Assembly (NCBI RefSeq): GCF_024297145.1
Contig: NZ_JANCTC010000003.1
Span: 248,001-312,000 of the forward strand
DNA from: Mesorhizobium sp. LMG 17147
Lineage (GTDB): Bacteria > Pseudomonadota > Alphaproteobacteria > Rhizobiales > Rhizobiaceae
Reading direction: 5' to 3'
DNA: 64,000 nt
The notes under the pieces: generated by a model
Told to the model about the DNA's origin: nothing
Seen by the model: only the letters and a program-made list of their open reading frames with translations
The model's database searches: none
Program-made: the position numbers and the translations under genes
Part shown: positions 28,778-37,994 of the stretch, in pieces
Numbering within the stretch: position 1 is the stretch's first letter
Layout of the letters: each line of letters starts with the position of its first letter

Positions 28778-29605
28778 CTATTTCGACGGGCAGGTCTTTG
28801 GCTGATCGAACAGCGACAGATTGACCAGTTTGCCGGTCATCGAGAACTCGCCATAGTCCATGACGAGATCGCGCGTGATGCCGTTCTTGTGCAGCTTGAA
28901 GCTGATCCGGTATTCCGGCACCTCCTCGCCGCCTTTGTCGGCATCATCGAAATAGGCGATGTCGACCGGCCAGTATTTGTCGGTGGCGAGCTTGGCCAGC
29001 GCCGGCGCTTCCGGATCGGCGTTGTCGGCATCGGCTTGCTTGCCGACGACGACGGTGGTGGTCACCACCTTGTTGGCATCCTCAGAGCCGTCGAACAGGT
29101 TGGTTTCGTAGAAACGCTCGCCCTTTTCCGCCTTGCCGATCATTTCGACCATTTGCTGGGTCGGGAACTGGGTCGGCGCGAGTTCCAGGCTGTTCTTCTC
29201 GGGCTTGTCGATATCGACCTTGAGACCGTTGGCCTCCTTCGTTGCGGTACCCTTGACCTCCTTGTCGAGGTTCTGGTCGACAAAGGATTTGTTCACGAAG
29301 GAGAAGGTCTTGCCCTCGGCGTCCTCAAAGGTGGTCATCTGCTGGTCTGTCAGCCTGGTGTTGTCGCTGGTTACGATCTGGGTCACCAAACGGAACTTTA
29401 CCGTATAGCCCTCGCAAGGCGAGCCGTTGAACTCGTAGACCATGCGGCCAGTGATGCCGGTGATGCCGGAGCGGTCGGAGGCTTTGTCGAGTGAAATGTC
29501 GTAAACCGCGCGATGCGCCTGCAGCGCCGGCACCGCAAAAGCGGGAGCCGCCCAGGAAGCCGCTGTCAAGAGAACGGCGTTGAATGCAAGGCGCGTTGCG
29601 CGCAT
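28778..29605 (-). CDS. eipB: Cell envelope integrity protein EipB (DUF1849)
   Basis: EipB is a periplasmic protein, described in Brucella, that supports envelope integrity. The 275-residue precursor has a signal peptide (residues 1-24, ending AAPAFA). The mature part matches DUF1849: HRAVYDISLDKASDRSGI, GRMVYEFNGSPCEGYTVKFR, and an end in FDQPKTCPSK. Two cysteines, near residue 63 and five residues from the end, are placed to form the disulfide known for this family. The gene stands alone on the minus strand, diverging from ridA. Confidence 0.88.
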   Translation of the reverse strand: MRATRLAFNAVLLTAASWAAPAFAVPALQAHRAVYDISLDKASDRSGITGITGRMVYEFNGSPCEGYTVKFRLVTQIVTSDNTRLTDQQMTTFEDAEGKTFSFVNKSFVDQNLDKEVKGTATKEANGLKVDIDKPEKNSLELAPTQFPTQQMVEMIGKAEKGERFYETNLFDGSEDANKVVTTTVVVGKQADADNADPEAPALAKLATDKYWPVDIAYFDDADKGGEEVPEYRISFKLHKNGITRDLVMDYGEFSMTGKLVNLSLFDQPKTCPSK

Positions 29606-29743
29606 GGGGTGCTCCGATCATCGCGGCTAATGGCAGGCCGCATGGAAAGATGGTCCAGCTTAAAAAAAGTCGTGGCGGAAGCGAGGCAAAAATAGCAATT
29701 TCGGCCCGGCCTGCGCGGCACCTTCAAGCAATAGGGAAATAGC

Positions 29744-30208
29744 ATGAGCGAAACAATCGAAAAGCGGCTAAGCGATCTCGGCGTGTCGCTGCCGGCCGCC
29801 GCCGCGCCCGCCGCCAATTACGTGCCCTATTGCAGGACCGGCAATCTGCTGTTCACCGCCGGGCAGTTGCCGCTCAAGGACGGCAAGCTCCAGGCGAGCG
29901 GACTGCTTGGCAGCGATGTCGACACCGCGACCGGCAAGGAAGCCGCAAAATACTGTGCGATCAACATATTGGCGCAAGCCCAGGCAGCACTTGGCGATCT
30001 CGAGAAAATCCGTCGCTTGGTGAAGATCACCGTCTTCGTCGCCTCGGCACCAGACTTTGTCGAACAGCATCTGGTTGCCAACGGCGCCTCGGATTTTCTC
30101 GCCGCGGTGCTCGGCGATCGCGGCACGCACGCTCGCTCCGCCGTCGGCACCGCCTCCCTGCCGCTTAATGCCGCAGTGGAAATCGAAGCGATCTTCGAAG
30201 TCGAATGA
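29744..30208 (+). CDS. RidA family protein
   Basis: RidA/YjgF proteins deaminate reactive 2-aminoacrylate and related imines formed by PLP enzymes such as serine dehydratase; sdaA is encoded 10 kb away. This 154-residue member belongs to the longer subgroup: LLFTAGQLPLKDGKL near residue 36, VKITVFVASAPDFVEQHLVANGASDF near residue 90, and the catalytic arginine in HARSAVGTASLPLNAAVEIE near residue 130. Its stop overlaps the next ATG as ATGA. Confidence 0.88.
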   Translation: MSETIEKRLSDLGVSLPAAAAPAANYVPYCRTGNLLFTAGQLPLKDGKLQASGLLGSDVDTATGKEAAKYCAINILAQAQAALGDLEKIRRLVKITVFVASAPDFVEQHLVANGASDFLAAVLGDRGTHARSAVGTASLPLNAAVEIEAIFEVE

Positions 30209-30951
30209 CCGGGACTGCAACCATGACCGATCTTTCCTGGCTGACCGCCCGGCCCGTCGCCCATCGCGGCCTCCACGACATGAACAAGATGCGCTGGGAG
30301 AACACCCTTTCCGCCTTCGCCGCGGCGGCCGAGCGCGGCTACGCGATCGAATGCGACGTGCACCTGTCATCCGACGGCGTCCCCGTCATCATCCACGATG
30401 GCGATCTGCGGCGGCTGACCGGCGAGAACGGCTTCGTCTGGCAGCGTACGGCTGCCGAGATCACCGCGCTGAAGGTCGGCGGCACCGCTGACCATCTGCC
30501 GACGCTGCAGCAGGCGCTTGATCTGGTCGACGGCCGTGTGCCGATGGTTGTCGAGCTGAAAGGAGCTGCCGGGCACGACGAAGGCCTGGTCGAAAGCGTC
30601 GGCAAGATGCTCAAGCAATACAAGGGCAAGGCTGCGATCATGTCGTTCGACCATTGGCTGATCCGAGAGTTCCCGAAATATGCTCCCGGCATACCCGGCG
30701 GGTTGACCGCGTACGGCAACGACAACCACCTGATCGAGGCGCATTTCGCCATGCTGGCGCATGACATCGCCTTCACCTCCTACGCCGCCGGCGACCTGCC
30801 GAACCGGTTCGTCTCCTTCGTGCGAGAAAAACTCGGCATGCCGGTGATCACCTGGACCGTGCACGACCAGCCTGCCGTCGAGCTGACCTTCAAATATGCC
30901 GACCAGATGACGTTCGAAGGATTCGAGCCAGATCTGGTACGGCTTGCTTGA
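30205..30951 (+). CDS. Glycerophosphodiester phosphodiesterase
   Basis: This TIM-barrel enzyme should hydrolyse glycerophosphodiesters to glycerol 3-phosphate and an alcohol, a source of substrate for GlpD. The catalytic motifs are present: VAHRGLHD near residue 19, ENTLSAFAAAAERGYAIECDVHLSSDG near residue 32 with the acid residues, VIIHDGDLRRLTG near residue 60 and VVELKG near residue 120. The protein is 248 residues from the ATG that overlaps ridA; an alternative ATG at 30223 (MTDLSW) gives 242 residues. There is no signal peptide, so it is cytoplasmic. Confidence 0.9.
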   Translation: MTGTATMTDLSWLTARPVAHRGLHDMNKMRWENTLSAFAAAAERGYAIECDVHLSSDGVPVIIHDGDLRRLTGENGFVWQRTAAEITALKVGGTADHLPTLQQALDLVDGRVPMVVELKGAAGHDEGLVESVGKMLKQYKGKAAIMSFDHWLIREFPKYAPGIPGGLTAYGNDNHLIEAHFAMLAHDIAFTSYAAGDLPNRFVSFVREKLGMPVITWTVHDQPAVELTFKYADQMTFEGFEPDLVRLA

Positions 30952-30991
30952 GCGGGCTTGTATGGGTCCGCAGCGAGCTTAAGTAAGCCTC

Positions 30992-32206
30992 ATGGATCAA
31001 GGGGACGACTGCGAAAGACAAACGGCGAACGCGGAGCTGTCGATCCGCATCGCAGCGGGCATCGGGGCCTTTACCAGCGCTGAATGGGACAGCCTCGGCG
31101 GCACTACGCGCGGCGATGCAGAAAACGGCTACAACCCACTTGTTTCATTTGCTTTTTTGAGCGCGCTGGAAGATTCCGGCTGCGCTGTTCGGCGTACCGG
31201 CTGGCAAGGCCATCACCTGAGGCTGGAAGCCGCCCGAGGCAAGCTGCTCGGGGCGGTCCCCTGCTATCTGAAGTCGCACAGCCAGGGCGAATATGTATTC
31301 GACCATGGCTGGTCGGACGCATTCGAACGCGCCGGCGGGCGCTACTACCCGAAGCTGCAATGCGCGGTGCCGTTCACGCCCGTCACCGGCCCTCGCCTGC
31401 TGGTCGGCAAGGGCGAGGACAGTCCCACCGTCAAGGCCGGTCTTGCGGCCGGCCTGAAGGCGGTGACGGATAAGCTCGGCGTGTCTTCCGCCCATGTCAC
31501 CTTCGCGCCGGAGGACGATGTCCAGATATTGGCGGCGGCCGGTTTCCTGCATCGCACCGACCAGCAGTTTCACTTCTTCAACGAAGGTTTTTCGAGCTAT
31601 GACGATTTTCTCGCGACGTTAGCGTCGCGCAAGCGCAAGGCAATGAAGAAAGAGCGGCGCGAGGCGCTCGCCGACGGCATCTCGATCGACTGGCTGACCG
31701 GCAAGGATCTGACCGAAAAGACCTGGGACGACTTTTTCGCGTTCTACATGGATACCGGCAGCAGGAAGTGGGGCCGGCCCTACCTCAACCGCGATTTCTT
31801 CTCCCTAATCGGCGAGCGCATGGCCGACGACATCCTGCTGGTCATGGCCAAACGCAACGGACGCTACATAGCGGGCGCAATCAACTTCATCGGCTCAGAC
31901 GCGCTCTACGGCCGCAACTGGGGCTGCATCGAGGACCACCCATTCCTGCATTTCGAAGTCTGCTACCATCAGGCAATCGATTTCGCCATCTCGCGCAAGC
32001 TGAAGGTGGTTGAAGCCGGTGCTCAGGGCGAGCACAAGCTGGCGCGCGGCTACCGGCCCGTGACGATGCATTCGGCGCACTATATCGCCCATCCAGGTCT
32101 GCGCAATGCAGTGGCCGACTACCTCCGGCGCGAGCGGCGCGAAGTCGAGCGGATGAGCGAATATCTGGAAGAGCACACCCCGTTCCGCAAGGACATGGCG
32201 GAGTAG
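30992..32206 (+). CDS. FemAB-like GNAT-fold protein (DUF482)
   Basis: The 404-residue protein fits the FemAB-like family PF04339 (DUF482), annotated as peptidoglycan biosynthesis/recognition. Its features are NPLVSFAFLSALEDSGCA near residue 48, HHLRLEAARGKLLGAVPCYLKSHSQGEYVFD near residue 72, a basic helix RKRKAMKKERREAL near residue 210, and a C-terminal GAQGEHKLARGYRP with HSAHYIAHPGLR near residue 350. The fold is that of tandem N-acetyltransferases. The substrate is not known, and transfer to cell-wall precursors is only inferred from the family. Confidence 0.8.
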   Translation: MDQGDDCERQTANAELSIRIAAGIGAFTSAEWDSLGGTTRGDAENGYNPLVSFAFLSALEDSGCAVRRTGWQGHHLRLEAARGKLLGAVPCYLKSHSQGEYVFDHGWSDAFERAGGRYYPKLQCAVPFTPVTGPRLLVGKGEDSPTVKAGLAAGLKAVTDKLGVSSAHVTFAPEDDVQILAAAGFLHRTDQQFHFFNEGFSSYDDFLATLASRKRKAMKKERREALADGISIDWLTGKDLTEKTWDDFFAFYMDTGSRKWGRPYLNRDFFSLIGERMADDILLVMAKRNGRYIAGAINFIGSDALYGRNWGCIEDHPFLHFEVCYHQAIDFAISRKLKVVEAGAQGEHKLARGYRPVTMHSAHYIAHPGLRNAVADYLRRERREVERMSEYLEEHTPFRKDMAE

Positions 32207-32325
32207 GGTAGCGAGCCCAATCGCTCAGCCGCGCGAGCCCGCACGGCCGCTGTCGATCGATCATCTTGCCCACCCGGAACAGCTTCGCTACACGAGACAG
32301 CGAGCCAAGAACCGGAGCGCGCGCC

Positions 32326-32757
32326 ATGGCCGAAGCAACCTACGACAGCAGCAACATCTTCGCCAAAATCCTGCGCGGAGAAATCCCTTCGCACCGCGTC
32401 TACGAGGATGAAGCGGTCATTGTCTTCATGGATGTGATGCCGCAAGGACAGGGTCACACGCTGGTGGTGCCGAAAGCGCCGTCGCGCAACCTGCTTGACG
32501 CCGATCCGGCGGTGCTTGGCCCGCTCTTCGCTCACGTCCAGAAAGTTGCGCGGGCCGTAAAGAAGGCCTTCGATGCCGATGGCGTCACGATTATGCAGTT
32601 CAACGAACCAGCTTCGGGGCAGACTGTCTTTCACCTTCACGTCCATGTCATTCCGCGCTTCGAGGGCATTCCCCTGAAACCGCACAGCGGACAGATGGAA
32701 AAGCCTGAAATCCTGGCCCAGAACGCCGGCAAGATACGGATGGCGCTGGCAAGCTGA
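32326..32757 (+). CDS. HIT family protein (histidine triad nucleotide hydrolase)
   Basis: HIT proteins hydrolyse nucleoside phosphoramidates and similar adducts. I place the start at the ATG at 32326 (MAEATYDSSNIFAKILRGEI); 20 further upstream codons are open but not family-like. The 143-residue protein has FAKILRGEIPSHRVYEDE at the N terminus and the histidine triad HLHVHVIPR near residue 105. It is closed by a bidirectional terminator shared with clpA. Confidence 0.93.
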   Translation: MAEATYDSSNIFAKILRGEIPSHRVYEDEAVIVFMDVMPQGQGHTLVVPKAPSRNLLDADPAVLGPLFAHVQKVARAVKKAFDADGVTIMQFNEPASGQTVFHLHVHVIPRFEGIPLKPHSGQMEKPEILAQNAGKIRMALAS

Positions 32758-32810
32758 ACCGGCGCAAACCGCTCCGGCGGGCGCCGGGTGCTTAACCGGA
32801 GGGTGTCACA

Positions 32811-32838
32811 AAAAAAGCCCCGTTTCCGGGGCTTTTTT
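32811..32838. terminator. Bidirectional intrinsic terminator
   Basis: GCCCCG (32817-32822) and CGGGGC (32827-32832) form a GC stem extended by A6 on the left and T6 on the right, with loop TTTC. It provides a U-tract on both strands and lies between the convergent HIT gene and clpA. Confidence 0.92.
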
Positions 32839-32851
32839 ACCGACTGGTTCG

Positions 32852-35320
32852 TCAGTTCTTACGCGGCAGTTGCGGCACAAGACTGCGCTTGCCGCCGTCC
32901 TTACCTTTGGGCTCCGGCTTCTGCGCCACCGCCTTTTTCGCGGCGGGCTTCTTTGCCACCGCCTTCTTGGCCTTCGGCACGTCGTCCGGCTCTTCCTTCT
33001 TCGGCTTCACCGGCGCCTCGTCGGCGAGCGATTCGAGCTTCAGGCCGGTCTCGCCGGTTTCCTTCTTCTCGACGGTGACACGCACCGTGCCGCCCTTCTT
33101 GAGCTTGCCGAACAGCACCTCGTCGGCCAGCGGCTTCTTGATGTGCTCCTGGATGACACGGCCGAGCGGCCGGGCGCCCATGCGCTCGTCATAGCCCTTG
33201 TCGGCCAGCCATGCGATTGCATCCTGCGACAAGTCGAAGGTCACGCCACGCTCGGAAAGCTGCGCTTCCAGCTGCATGACGAACTTCTGCACCACCTGAT
33301 GGATGACCGGCACCGGCAGCGAGCCGAACGGAATGATCGCATCGAGACGGTTGCGGAACTCCGGCGTGAACAGCCGGTTGATCGCCTCGACATCGTCGCC
33401 TTCGCGCTTGGTCGAACCGAAACCGATCGCCGCGCGCTGCGCATCGGATGCGCCCGCATTGGTAGTCATGATCAGGATGACATTGCGGAAGTCGATCTGC
33501 TTGCCGTTATGGTCGGTCAGCTTGCCGTGGTCCATGACCTGCAACAGGATGTTGAACAGGTCCGGATGCGCCTTCTCGACTTCGTCCAGCAACAGCACGC
33601 AATGCGGATGCTGGTCGACGCCGTCGGTCAGAAGGCCGCCCTGGTCGAAGCCGACATAGCCGGGAGGCGCGCCGATCAACCGCGAAACGGTGTGGCGTTC
33701 CATATATTCCGACATGTCGAAGCGGATCAGCTCCACGCCGAGCGAGGCGGCGAGCTGCTTGGCCACTTCCGTCTTGCCGACACCGGTCGGGCCCGAGAAC
33801 AGGTACGAGCCGATCGGCTTTTCCGGTTCCCGCAGGCCGGCCCGCGCCAGCTTGATGGCCGAAGTCAGCGCTGTGATTGCGGTGTCCTGGCCGTAAACGA
33901 CGCGCTTCAACTCGATGTCGAGGCCTTGCAGCACCTTCTCGTCGTCGGCGGAAACCGTCTTCGGCGGGATGCGCGCCATGGTGGCGATCGTCGCTTCGAT
34001 CTCCTTGATGCCAATGGTCTTCTTGCGCTTGGCTTCCGGCACCAGCATTTGCGAGGCGCCGGTCTCGTCGATCACGTCGATCGCCTTGTCCGGCAGCTTG
34101 CGATCGTTGATGTAACGCGCCGAGAGTTCGACCGAAGCCTTGATCGCCTCGCTCGTGTAGCGGACCTTGTGGAACTCTTCGAAATAAGGCTTGAGGCCCT
34201 TCATGATCTCGATGGCGTCCTCGACCGTCGGCTCGTTGACGTCGATCTTCTGGAAGCGCCGCACCAGCGCGCGGTCCTTCTCGAAGAACTGACGGAACTC
34301 CTTGTAGGTGGTCGAGCCGATGCAGCGGATGGCGCCGGACGACAGTGCGGGTTTTAACAGGTTCGATGCATCCATGGCGCCGCCGGAGGTGGCCCCTGCC
34401 CCGATCACGGTGTGGATTTCATCGATGAACAGCACGGCGCCGGGATAATCCTCGAGCTCCTTGACGACCTGCTTCAGCCGCTCCTCGAAATCGCCGCGAT
34501 AGCGGGTGCCGGCCAGCAGCGTGCCCATGTCGAGCGCGAAGATGGTGGCATTGTGCAACACTTCGGGAACGTCGCCCTCGACGATGCGCTTGGCGAGGCC
34601 TTCGGCGATAGCCGTCTTGCCGACGCCGGGATCACCGACATAGAGCGGGTTGTTCTTGGAGCGGCGGCACAGCACCTGGATGGTCCGGTTGATCTCGCTC
34701 TCGCGACCGATCAATGGATCGATCTTGCCGGCCTTGGCCTTGTTGTTCAGGTTGACGCAATAGGCAGTCAGCGCGTCCTGCTGCTGCTTCTTCTTGCCGC
34801 CTTCCTCCTGCGGCTCGGCTCCGCTCTGGCTGCCCTGCTCGTCGTCGGCGCCGCGCGGGGTACGCGTCTCGGAAGCGCCGGGGCGCTTGGCGATGCCATG
34901 CGAGATGTAGTTGACCGCGTCGTAGCGGGTCATCTGCTGTTCCTGCAGGAAGTAAGCGGCGTGGCTTTCACGCTCAGCGAAGATGGCGACGAGCACGTTG
35001 GCGCCGGACACTTCCTCGCGGCCTGACGACTGCACATGGATCACCGCGCGCTGGATGACGCGCTGGAAACCGGCAGTCGGCTTGGAATCTTCATCGTAGC
35101 CGGTGACGAGATTGTCGAGCTCGGTGTCGATATAGGTCAGAACCGTATGCTTCAACTCGTCGAGATCGACGTTGCAGGCGCGCATGACGGCCGCCGCCTC
35201 GGTGTCGTCGATCAGGGCGAGCAGCAAATGTTCAAGGGTTGCATATTCATGGTGCCGCTCATTGGCGAGCGTCAGCGCTTGGTGAAGCGCCTTTTCCAGG
35301 CCTTGGGAGAAAGCCGGCAT
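32852..35320 (-). CDS. clpA: ATP-dependent Clp protease ATP-binding subunit ClpA
   Basis: ClpA is the AAA+ unfoldase that feeds ClpP, with ClpS as N-degron adaptor. The 822-residue protein has the double Clp_N repeat (residues 1-145), a first AAA+ domain with Walker A GDPGVGKT near residue 230 and Walker [10 protein letters not shown] near residue 297, and a second with GPTGVGKT near residue 512 and [11 protein letters not shown] near residue 575. The IGL-type ClpP-docking loop is in this second domain. The last 60 residues are a Lys/Ala/Pro-rich tail absent from E. coli ClpA. clpS lies six bases upstream. Confidence 0.97.
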   Translation of the reverse strand: MPAFSQGLEKALHQALTLANERHHEYATLEHLLLALIDDTEAAAVMRACNVDLDELKHTVLTYIDTELDNLVTGYDEDSKPTAGFQRVIQRAVIHVQSSGREEVSGANVLVAIFAERESHAAYFLQEQQMTRYDAVNYISHGIAKRPGASETRTPRGADDEQGSQSGAEPQEEGGKKKQQQDALTAYCVNLNNKAKAGKIDPLIGRESEINRTIQVLCRRSKNNPLYVGDPGVGKTAIAEGLAKRIVEGDVPEVLHNATIFALDMGTLLAGTRYRGDFEERLKQVVKELEDYPGAVLFIDEIHTVIGAGATSGGAMDASNLLKPALSSGAIRCIGSTTYKEFRQFFEKDRALVRRFQKIDVNEPTVEDAIEIMKGLKPYFEEFHKVRYTSEAIKASVELSARYINDRKLPDKAIDVIDETGASQMLVPEAKRKKTIGIKEIEATIATMARIPPKTVSADDEKVLQGLDIELKRVVYGQDTAITALTSAIKLARAGLREPEKPIGSYLFSGPTGVGKTEVAKQLAASLGVELIRFDMSEYMERHTVSRLIGAPPGYVGFDQGGLLTDGVDQHPHCVLLLDEVEKAHPDLFNILLQVMDHGKLTDHNGKQIDFRNVILIMTTNAGASDAQRAAIGFGSTKREGDDVEAINRLFTPEFRNRLDAIIPFGSLPVPVIHQVVQKFVMQLEAQLSERGVTFDLSQDAIAWLADKGYDERMGARPLGRVIQEHIKKPLADEVLFGKLKKGGTVRVTVEKKETGETGLKLESLADEAPVKPKKEEPDDVPKAKKAVAKKPAAKKAVAQKPEPKGKDGGKRSLVPQLPRKN

Positions 35321-35326
35321 GTTACC

Positions 35327-35653
35327 TCACTTCTTCTCCATCACGCATTGCAGCGGATGCTGATTCTGTCGGGCGAAATCCATGACCTGAGACACTTTGG
35401 TCTCGGCCACCTCGAATGTATAGACCCCGCACTCGCCCACCCCATGATTGTGAACATGAAGCATTATGCGTGTGGCGGCTTCGCGGTCCTTCTGGAAAAA
35501 GCGTTCCAGCACGTGGACCACGAATTCCATGGGTGTGTAGTCGTCGTTAAGAATGAGGACCCGATACAGACTGGGCTTCTTGGTCTTGGTTTTTGTGCGC
35601 GTGATGACGGCCGTGCCGCGACCGGCCTCATTGCCGTTGCTGCCGTTCTGCAT
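35327..35653 (-). CDS. clpS: ClpS adaptor protein
   Basis: ClpS delivers N-degron substrates to ClpA. I choose the ATG at 35653 ([13 protein letters not shown]), giving 108 residues, close to family length; an open frame extends 22 codons further. The core is clear: [24 protein letters not shown] near residue 30 with the NDD and the Met of the substrate pocket, and [22 protein letters not shown] near residue 65 with the conserved histidines. It starts an operon with clpA. Confidence 0.95.
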   Translation of the reverse strand: MQNGSNGNEAGRGTAVITRTKTKTKKPSLYRVLILNDDYTPMEFVVHVLERFFQKDREAATRIMLHVHNHGVGECGVYTFEVAETKVSQVMDFARQNQHPLQCVMEKK

Positions 35654-35852
35654 TCGCACCACGTAGCTCGTGGCAGTCAAACCTGTAGTCACGTAGTCCT
35701 GCCTCTTTCGAATCCTCATGCATGCTCGACATGTAGGTGTTCGATGGACGATTTTAAGCCCTTCTGTTTAGCTGACAATATGGCTAGGTGGCCAAACTTG
35801 CCCGATTTTTCAAATCGTGAAGACCGTAGGCCCCCGATTTCGAGCTGGCATG

Positions 35853-35885
35853 AAAAAACCCGGCCGTGCGTTCGCGACCGGGTTT
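35853..35885 (-). terminator. Intrinsic terminator of the phasin gene
   Basis: AAACCCGG (35856-35863) and CCGGGTTT (35878-35885) form an 8-bp stem. Read on the minus strand after the phasin stop it is followed by a run of six T, a standard Rho-independent terminator. Confidence 0.9.
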
Positions 35886-35927
35886 GTCTTTGCAAGCCCA
35901 GGGGCCGGCTCGGAATGTTCGTCGAAT

Positions 35928-36257
35928 TTACTTCGCCTTGGCGACGATCGATTCGAACGGCTTGTAGGCTTCCTTGGCGAGTTCGGCATAGAGATCGCCA
36001 AGCTTGGTGGCCTCGGTGACGAAGCTCTCATAGGCCCGCTTGGCATAGTCGGACTGGATCTCGATCGCCTTGTCCAGCGACTTGGCGGAAAAGAGCTTCT
36101 CGACAGCGGCGCTACCGGCTTCGAAGCTTTTCTTGGTGTACTCGCCCGCCTCGGCGGCGATAGCCTGTGCACCCTTGGACAGCGAGGCGAAGCTCTTCAA
36201 TCCGGTGTCCGCAAATTCCTTGCCGTATTTGCTGAAATCTTCATAGGTCTGGGTCAT
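35928..36257 (-). CDS. Phasin family protein
   Basis: Phasins coat polyhydroxybutyrate granules. The ATG at 36257 (MTQTYEDFSKYGKEFADTGLK) gives 109 residues; an upstream open frame of 31 codons crosses the promoter and is not coding. The protein is almost entirely amphipathic helix, with the phasin-like pattern SFASLSKGAQAIAAEAGEYTKKSFEAGSA and then DKAIEIQSDYAKRAYESFVTEATKLGDLYAELAKEAY. It has no signal peptide. A strong promoter with a palindromic operator candidate precedes it and an intrinsic terminator follows, so it is a single-gene unit. Confidence 0.88.
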   Translation of the reverse strand: MTQTYEDFSKYGKEFADTGLKSFASLSKGAQAIAAEAGEYTKKSFEAGSAAVEKLFSAKSLDKAIEIQSDYAKRAYESFVTEATKLGDLYAELAKEAYKPFESIVAKAK

Positions 36258-36315
36258 TTCACGCTTTCCCTTGAACGGTTGCCTTGGACGATAGACGCGC
36301 CTTGTCCGGGCCGCG

Positions 36316-36360
36316 TTGTGCAATGCGTGTAAATATATTGTGCAGTGCACAAAAAGTCAA
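36316..36360 (-). promoter_or_regulatory. Phasin promoter with palindromic operator candidate
   Basis: On the minus strand TTGACT (36355-36360) and TATATT (36332-36337) are separated by exactly 17 bases. The spacer contains a perfect 7+1+7 palindrome, TTGTGCA-G-TGCACAA (36338-36352). A second, partial copy TTGTGCAATGC lies at 36316-36326, near the expected start of transcription. TGC-rich sites of this kind are known for the PHB-responsive repressor PhaR, which controls phasin genes; assignment to PhaR is inference. Confidence 0.75.
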
Positions 36361-36557
36361 GATTCCCGCGGCAATGCGCATCGTGAGCTGCCGGCAATCG
36401 CTAAGATTCGAATAAAGAGAAGCTCAATCCCGCAGAAAATGGTGAACGCGGCGGTTACCATAAACGGATTGGTAACGCTGCCCGCGTTAGCGTGGCCGAA
36501 GGTGAGGCAGGACCCCTTTGCCGCCTCCAAGGCAACGGAAATTCAAAGGAACTATCA
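36361..36557. other. Spacer upstream of the D,D-carboxypeptidase gene
   Basis: Together with the phasin promoter this makes a 300-base gap between divergent genes. It holds an imperfect inverted repeat, GTTACC (36454-36459) and GGTAAC (36471-36476), and the ribosome site AAAGGA (36545-36550) for the downstream GTG start. I see no clear -35/-10 pair for the plus strand. Confidence 0.45.
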
Positions 36558-37946
36558 GTGCGTAAGGCGTTGTCGGGCTTCGTTTCCAAATCCGCGTCCC
36601 CCCTCAAAACGATCATGATCCTCGCCATGGCGCTGAGCTTCGTCGTCGCGGACGCGGCTTCATCCATGGCGGCCAAGTCGGCGGCCATCGTCATCGATGC
36701 CAAGACCGGCAAGGTGCTTTATTCGTCGGATGCCGATGGCCGGCGCTATCCAGCCTCGCTTACCAAGATGATGACGCTTTATCTGACGTTCGAGGCATTG
36801 GCGAAGGGCAGGATCAGCAAGAATTCCCCGGTCGTGTTCTCGGCCAATGCCGCTGCCGAGCCGCCGACGAAGCTAGGCGTCAAGCGCGGCAGCTCGGTCA
36901 CGGTCGAGACCGCGATCCTGTCGATGGTGACCAAATCGGCAAACGATTCCGCAACGGCGCTTGGCGAGATGCTCGGCGGCAATGAAGCCAATTTCGCCCG
37001 CATGATGACCGCCAAGGCGCGGGCGCTGGGCATGAGGGGAACCGTTTTCCGCAACGCCAACGGCTTGCCTGATCCCGGCCAGTTCACAACCGCGCGCGAC
37101 ATGGCGATGCTCGGCATCGCCCTGAGAGAGCATTTTCCGCAATATTACGGCTATTTCTCGCAGCGCTCCTTTCTTTATGGGCGGCAGCGCATCAACGGCC
37201 ATAACCGTCTGCTCGGACGCATCAAGGGCGTCGACGGCATCAAGACCGGTTACACCCGCGCCTCCGGTTACAATCTGGTCTCCTCGGTCTCGGATGGCGA
37301 TCGGCGGATCGTAGCGGTGGTCATGGGCGGCAGATCCGGCGGCAGCCGCGACAGCCAGATGGCCGGGTTGATCAATGCCTACATGCCGAAGGCCTCGTCG
37401 AGCGGCGGCGGCGTGCTGATTGCCAAGGCTGGCGGTGGCAATCCGATTTCAGCCTTGGCCAAGGTGTTTCTACCGAAGCATGACGCGCCTACACCGGACA
37501 GTAAGCCGAACGACGATGCCGTTGCCTCCCTTGTCGAGGAAAATGCGCCCGCCGTTGAAGAAACCACTCCGGTCGTTCAGGCTAAGAGGGTCAAGACGAC
37601 GGCGGTGGCGACGGTGGACGACGTGGCGACAGCCCGGGTCGCCGCAGCCTATGCCGAACCGGCGGCAGAGCTCGATCCGGTCAGCACGGCATCGGTGCCA
37701 TCCGGCTGGGCAATCCAGGTCGCCTCTTCGCCAAAACAGGCCGAAGCGAAGGCTTACCTCGACAAGGCGACGAAGCAGGCACCCTCCGTTCTGGTCGATG
37801 CCTCCGGTTTCACCGTCGCCTTCGACAAGGACGGCGTCACCTACTACCGCGCCCGGTTCGGTGGTTTCGGTTCGAAGACCGCTGCCTGGAAGGCTTGCAA
37901 CGCTTTGAAAAAGAAGAAGATCGAGTGCTACGCCGTCCAGCAGTAA
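36558..37946 (+). CDS. D-alanyl-D-alanine carboxypeptidase with C-terminal SPOR domain
   Basis: This periplasmic penicillin-binding protein trims the terminal D-Ala of peptidoglycan stems. I choose GTG at 36558 because AAAGGA lies seven bases upstream, giving 462 residues with a signal peptide (VRKALSGFVSKSASPLK, then a hydrophobic core to about residue 38). The S11 peptidase motifs are SLTK near residue 70, SAN (TKSANDSA) near residue 127 and KTG (IKTGYT) near residue 230. A Pro/Ala/Val linker leads to a C-terminal SPOR domain (GWAIQVASSPKQAEAKAYL to the end), which binds denuded glycan at the septum. Confidence 0.93.
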   Translation: MRKALSGFVSKSASPLKTIMILAMALSFVVADAASSMAAKSAAIVIDAKTGKVLYSSDADGRRYPASLTKMMTLYLTFEALAKGRISKNSPVVFSANAAAEPPTKLGVKRGSSVTVETAILSMVTKSANDSATALGEMLGGNEANFARMMTAKARALGMRGTVFRNANGLPDPGQFTTARDMAMLGIALREHFPQYYGYFSQRSFLYGRQRINGHNRLLGRIKGVDGIKTGYTRASGYNLVSSVSDGDRRIVAVVMGGRSGGSRDSQMAGLINAYMPKASSSGGGVLIAKAGGGNPISALAKVFLPKHDAPTPDSKPNDDAVASLVEENAPAVEETTPVVQAKRVKTTAVATVDDVATARVAAAYAEPAAELDPVSTASVPSGWAIQVASSPKQAEAKAYLDKATKQAPSVLVDASGFTVAFDKDGVTYYRARFGGFGSKTAAWKACNALKKKKIECYAVQQ

Positions 37947-37994
37947 GCGGCGCGCGAAACGATATCTTTCCCGAAAGTTCTGCGTCGAAGGAGA

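Noticed and set aside
32870..34357. 495-codon plus-strand frame opposite clpA
   Set aside because: Shadow of clpA with low-complexity leucine/arginine composition.
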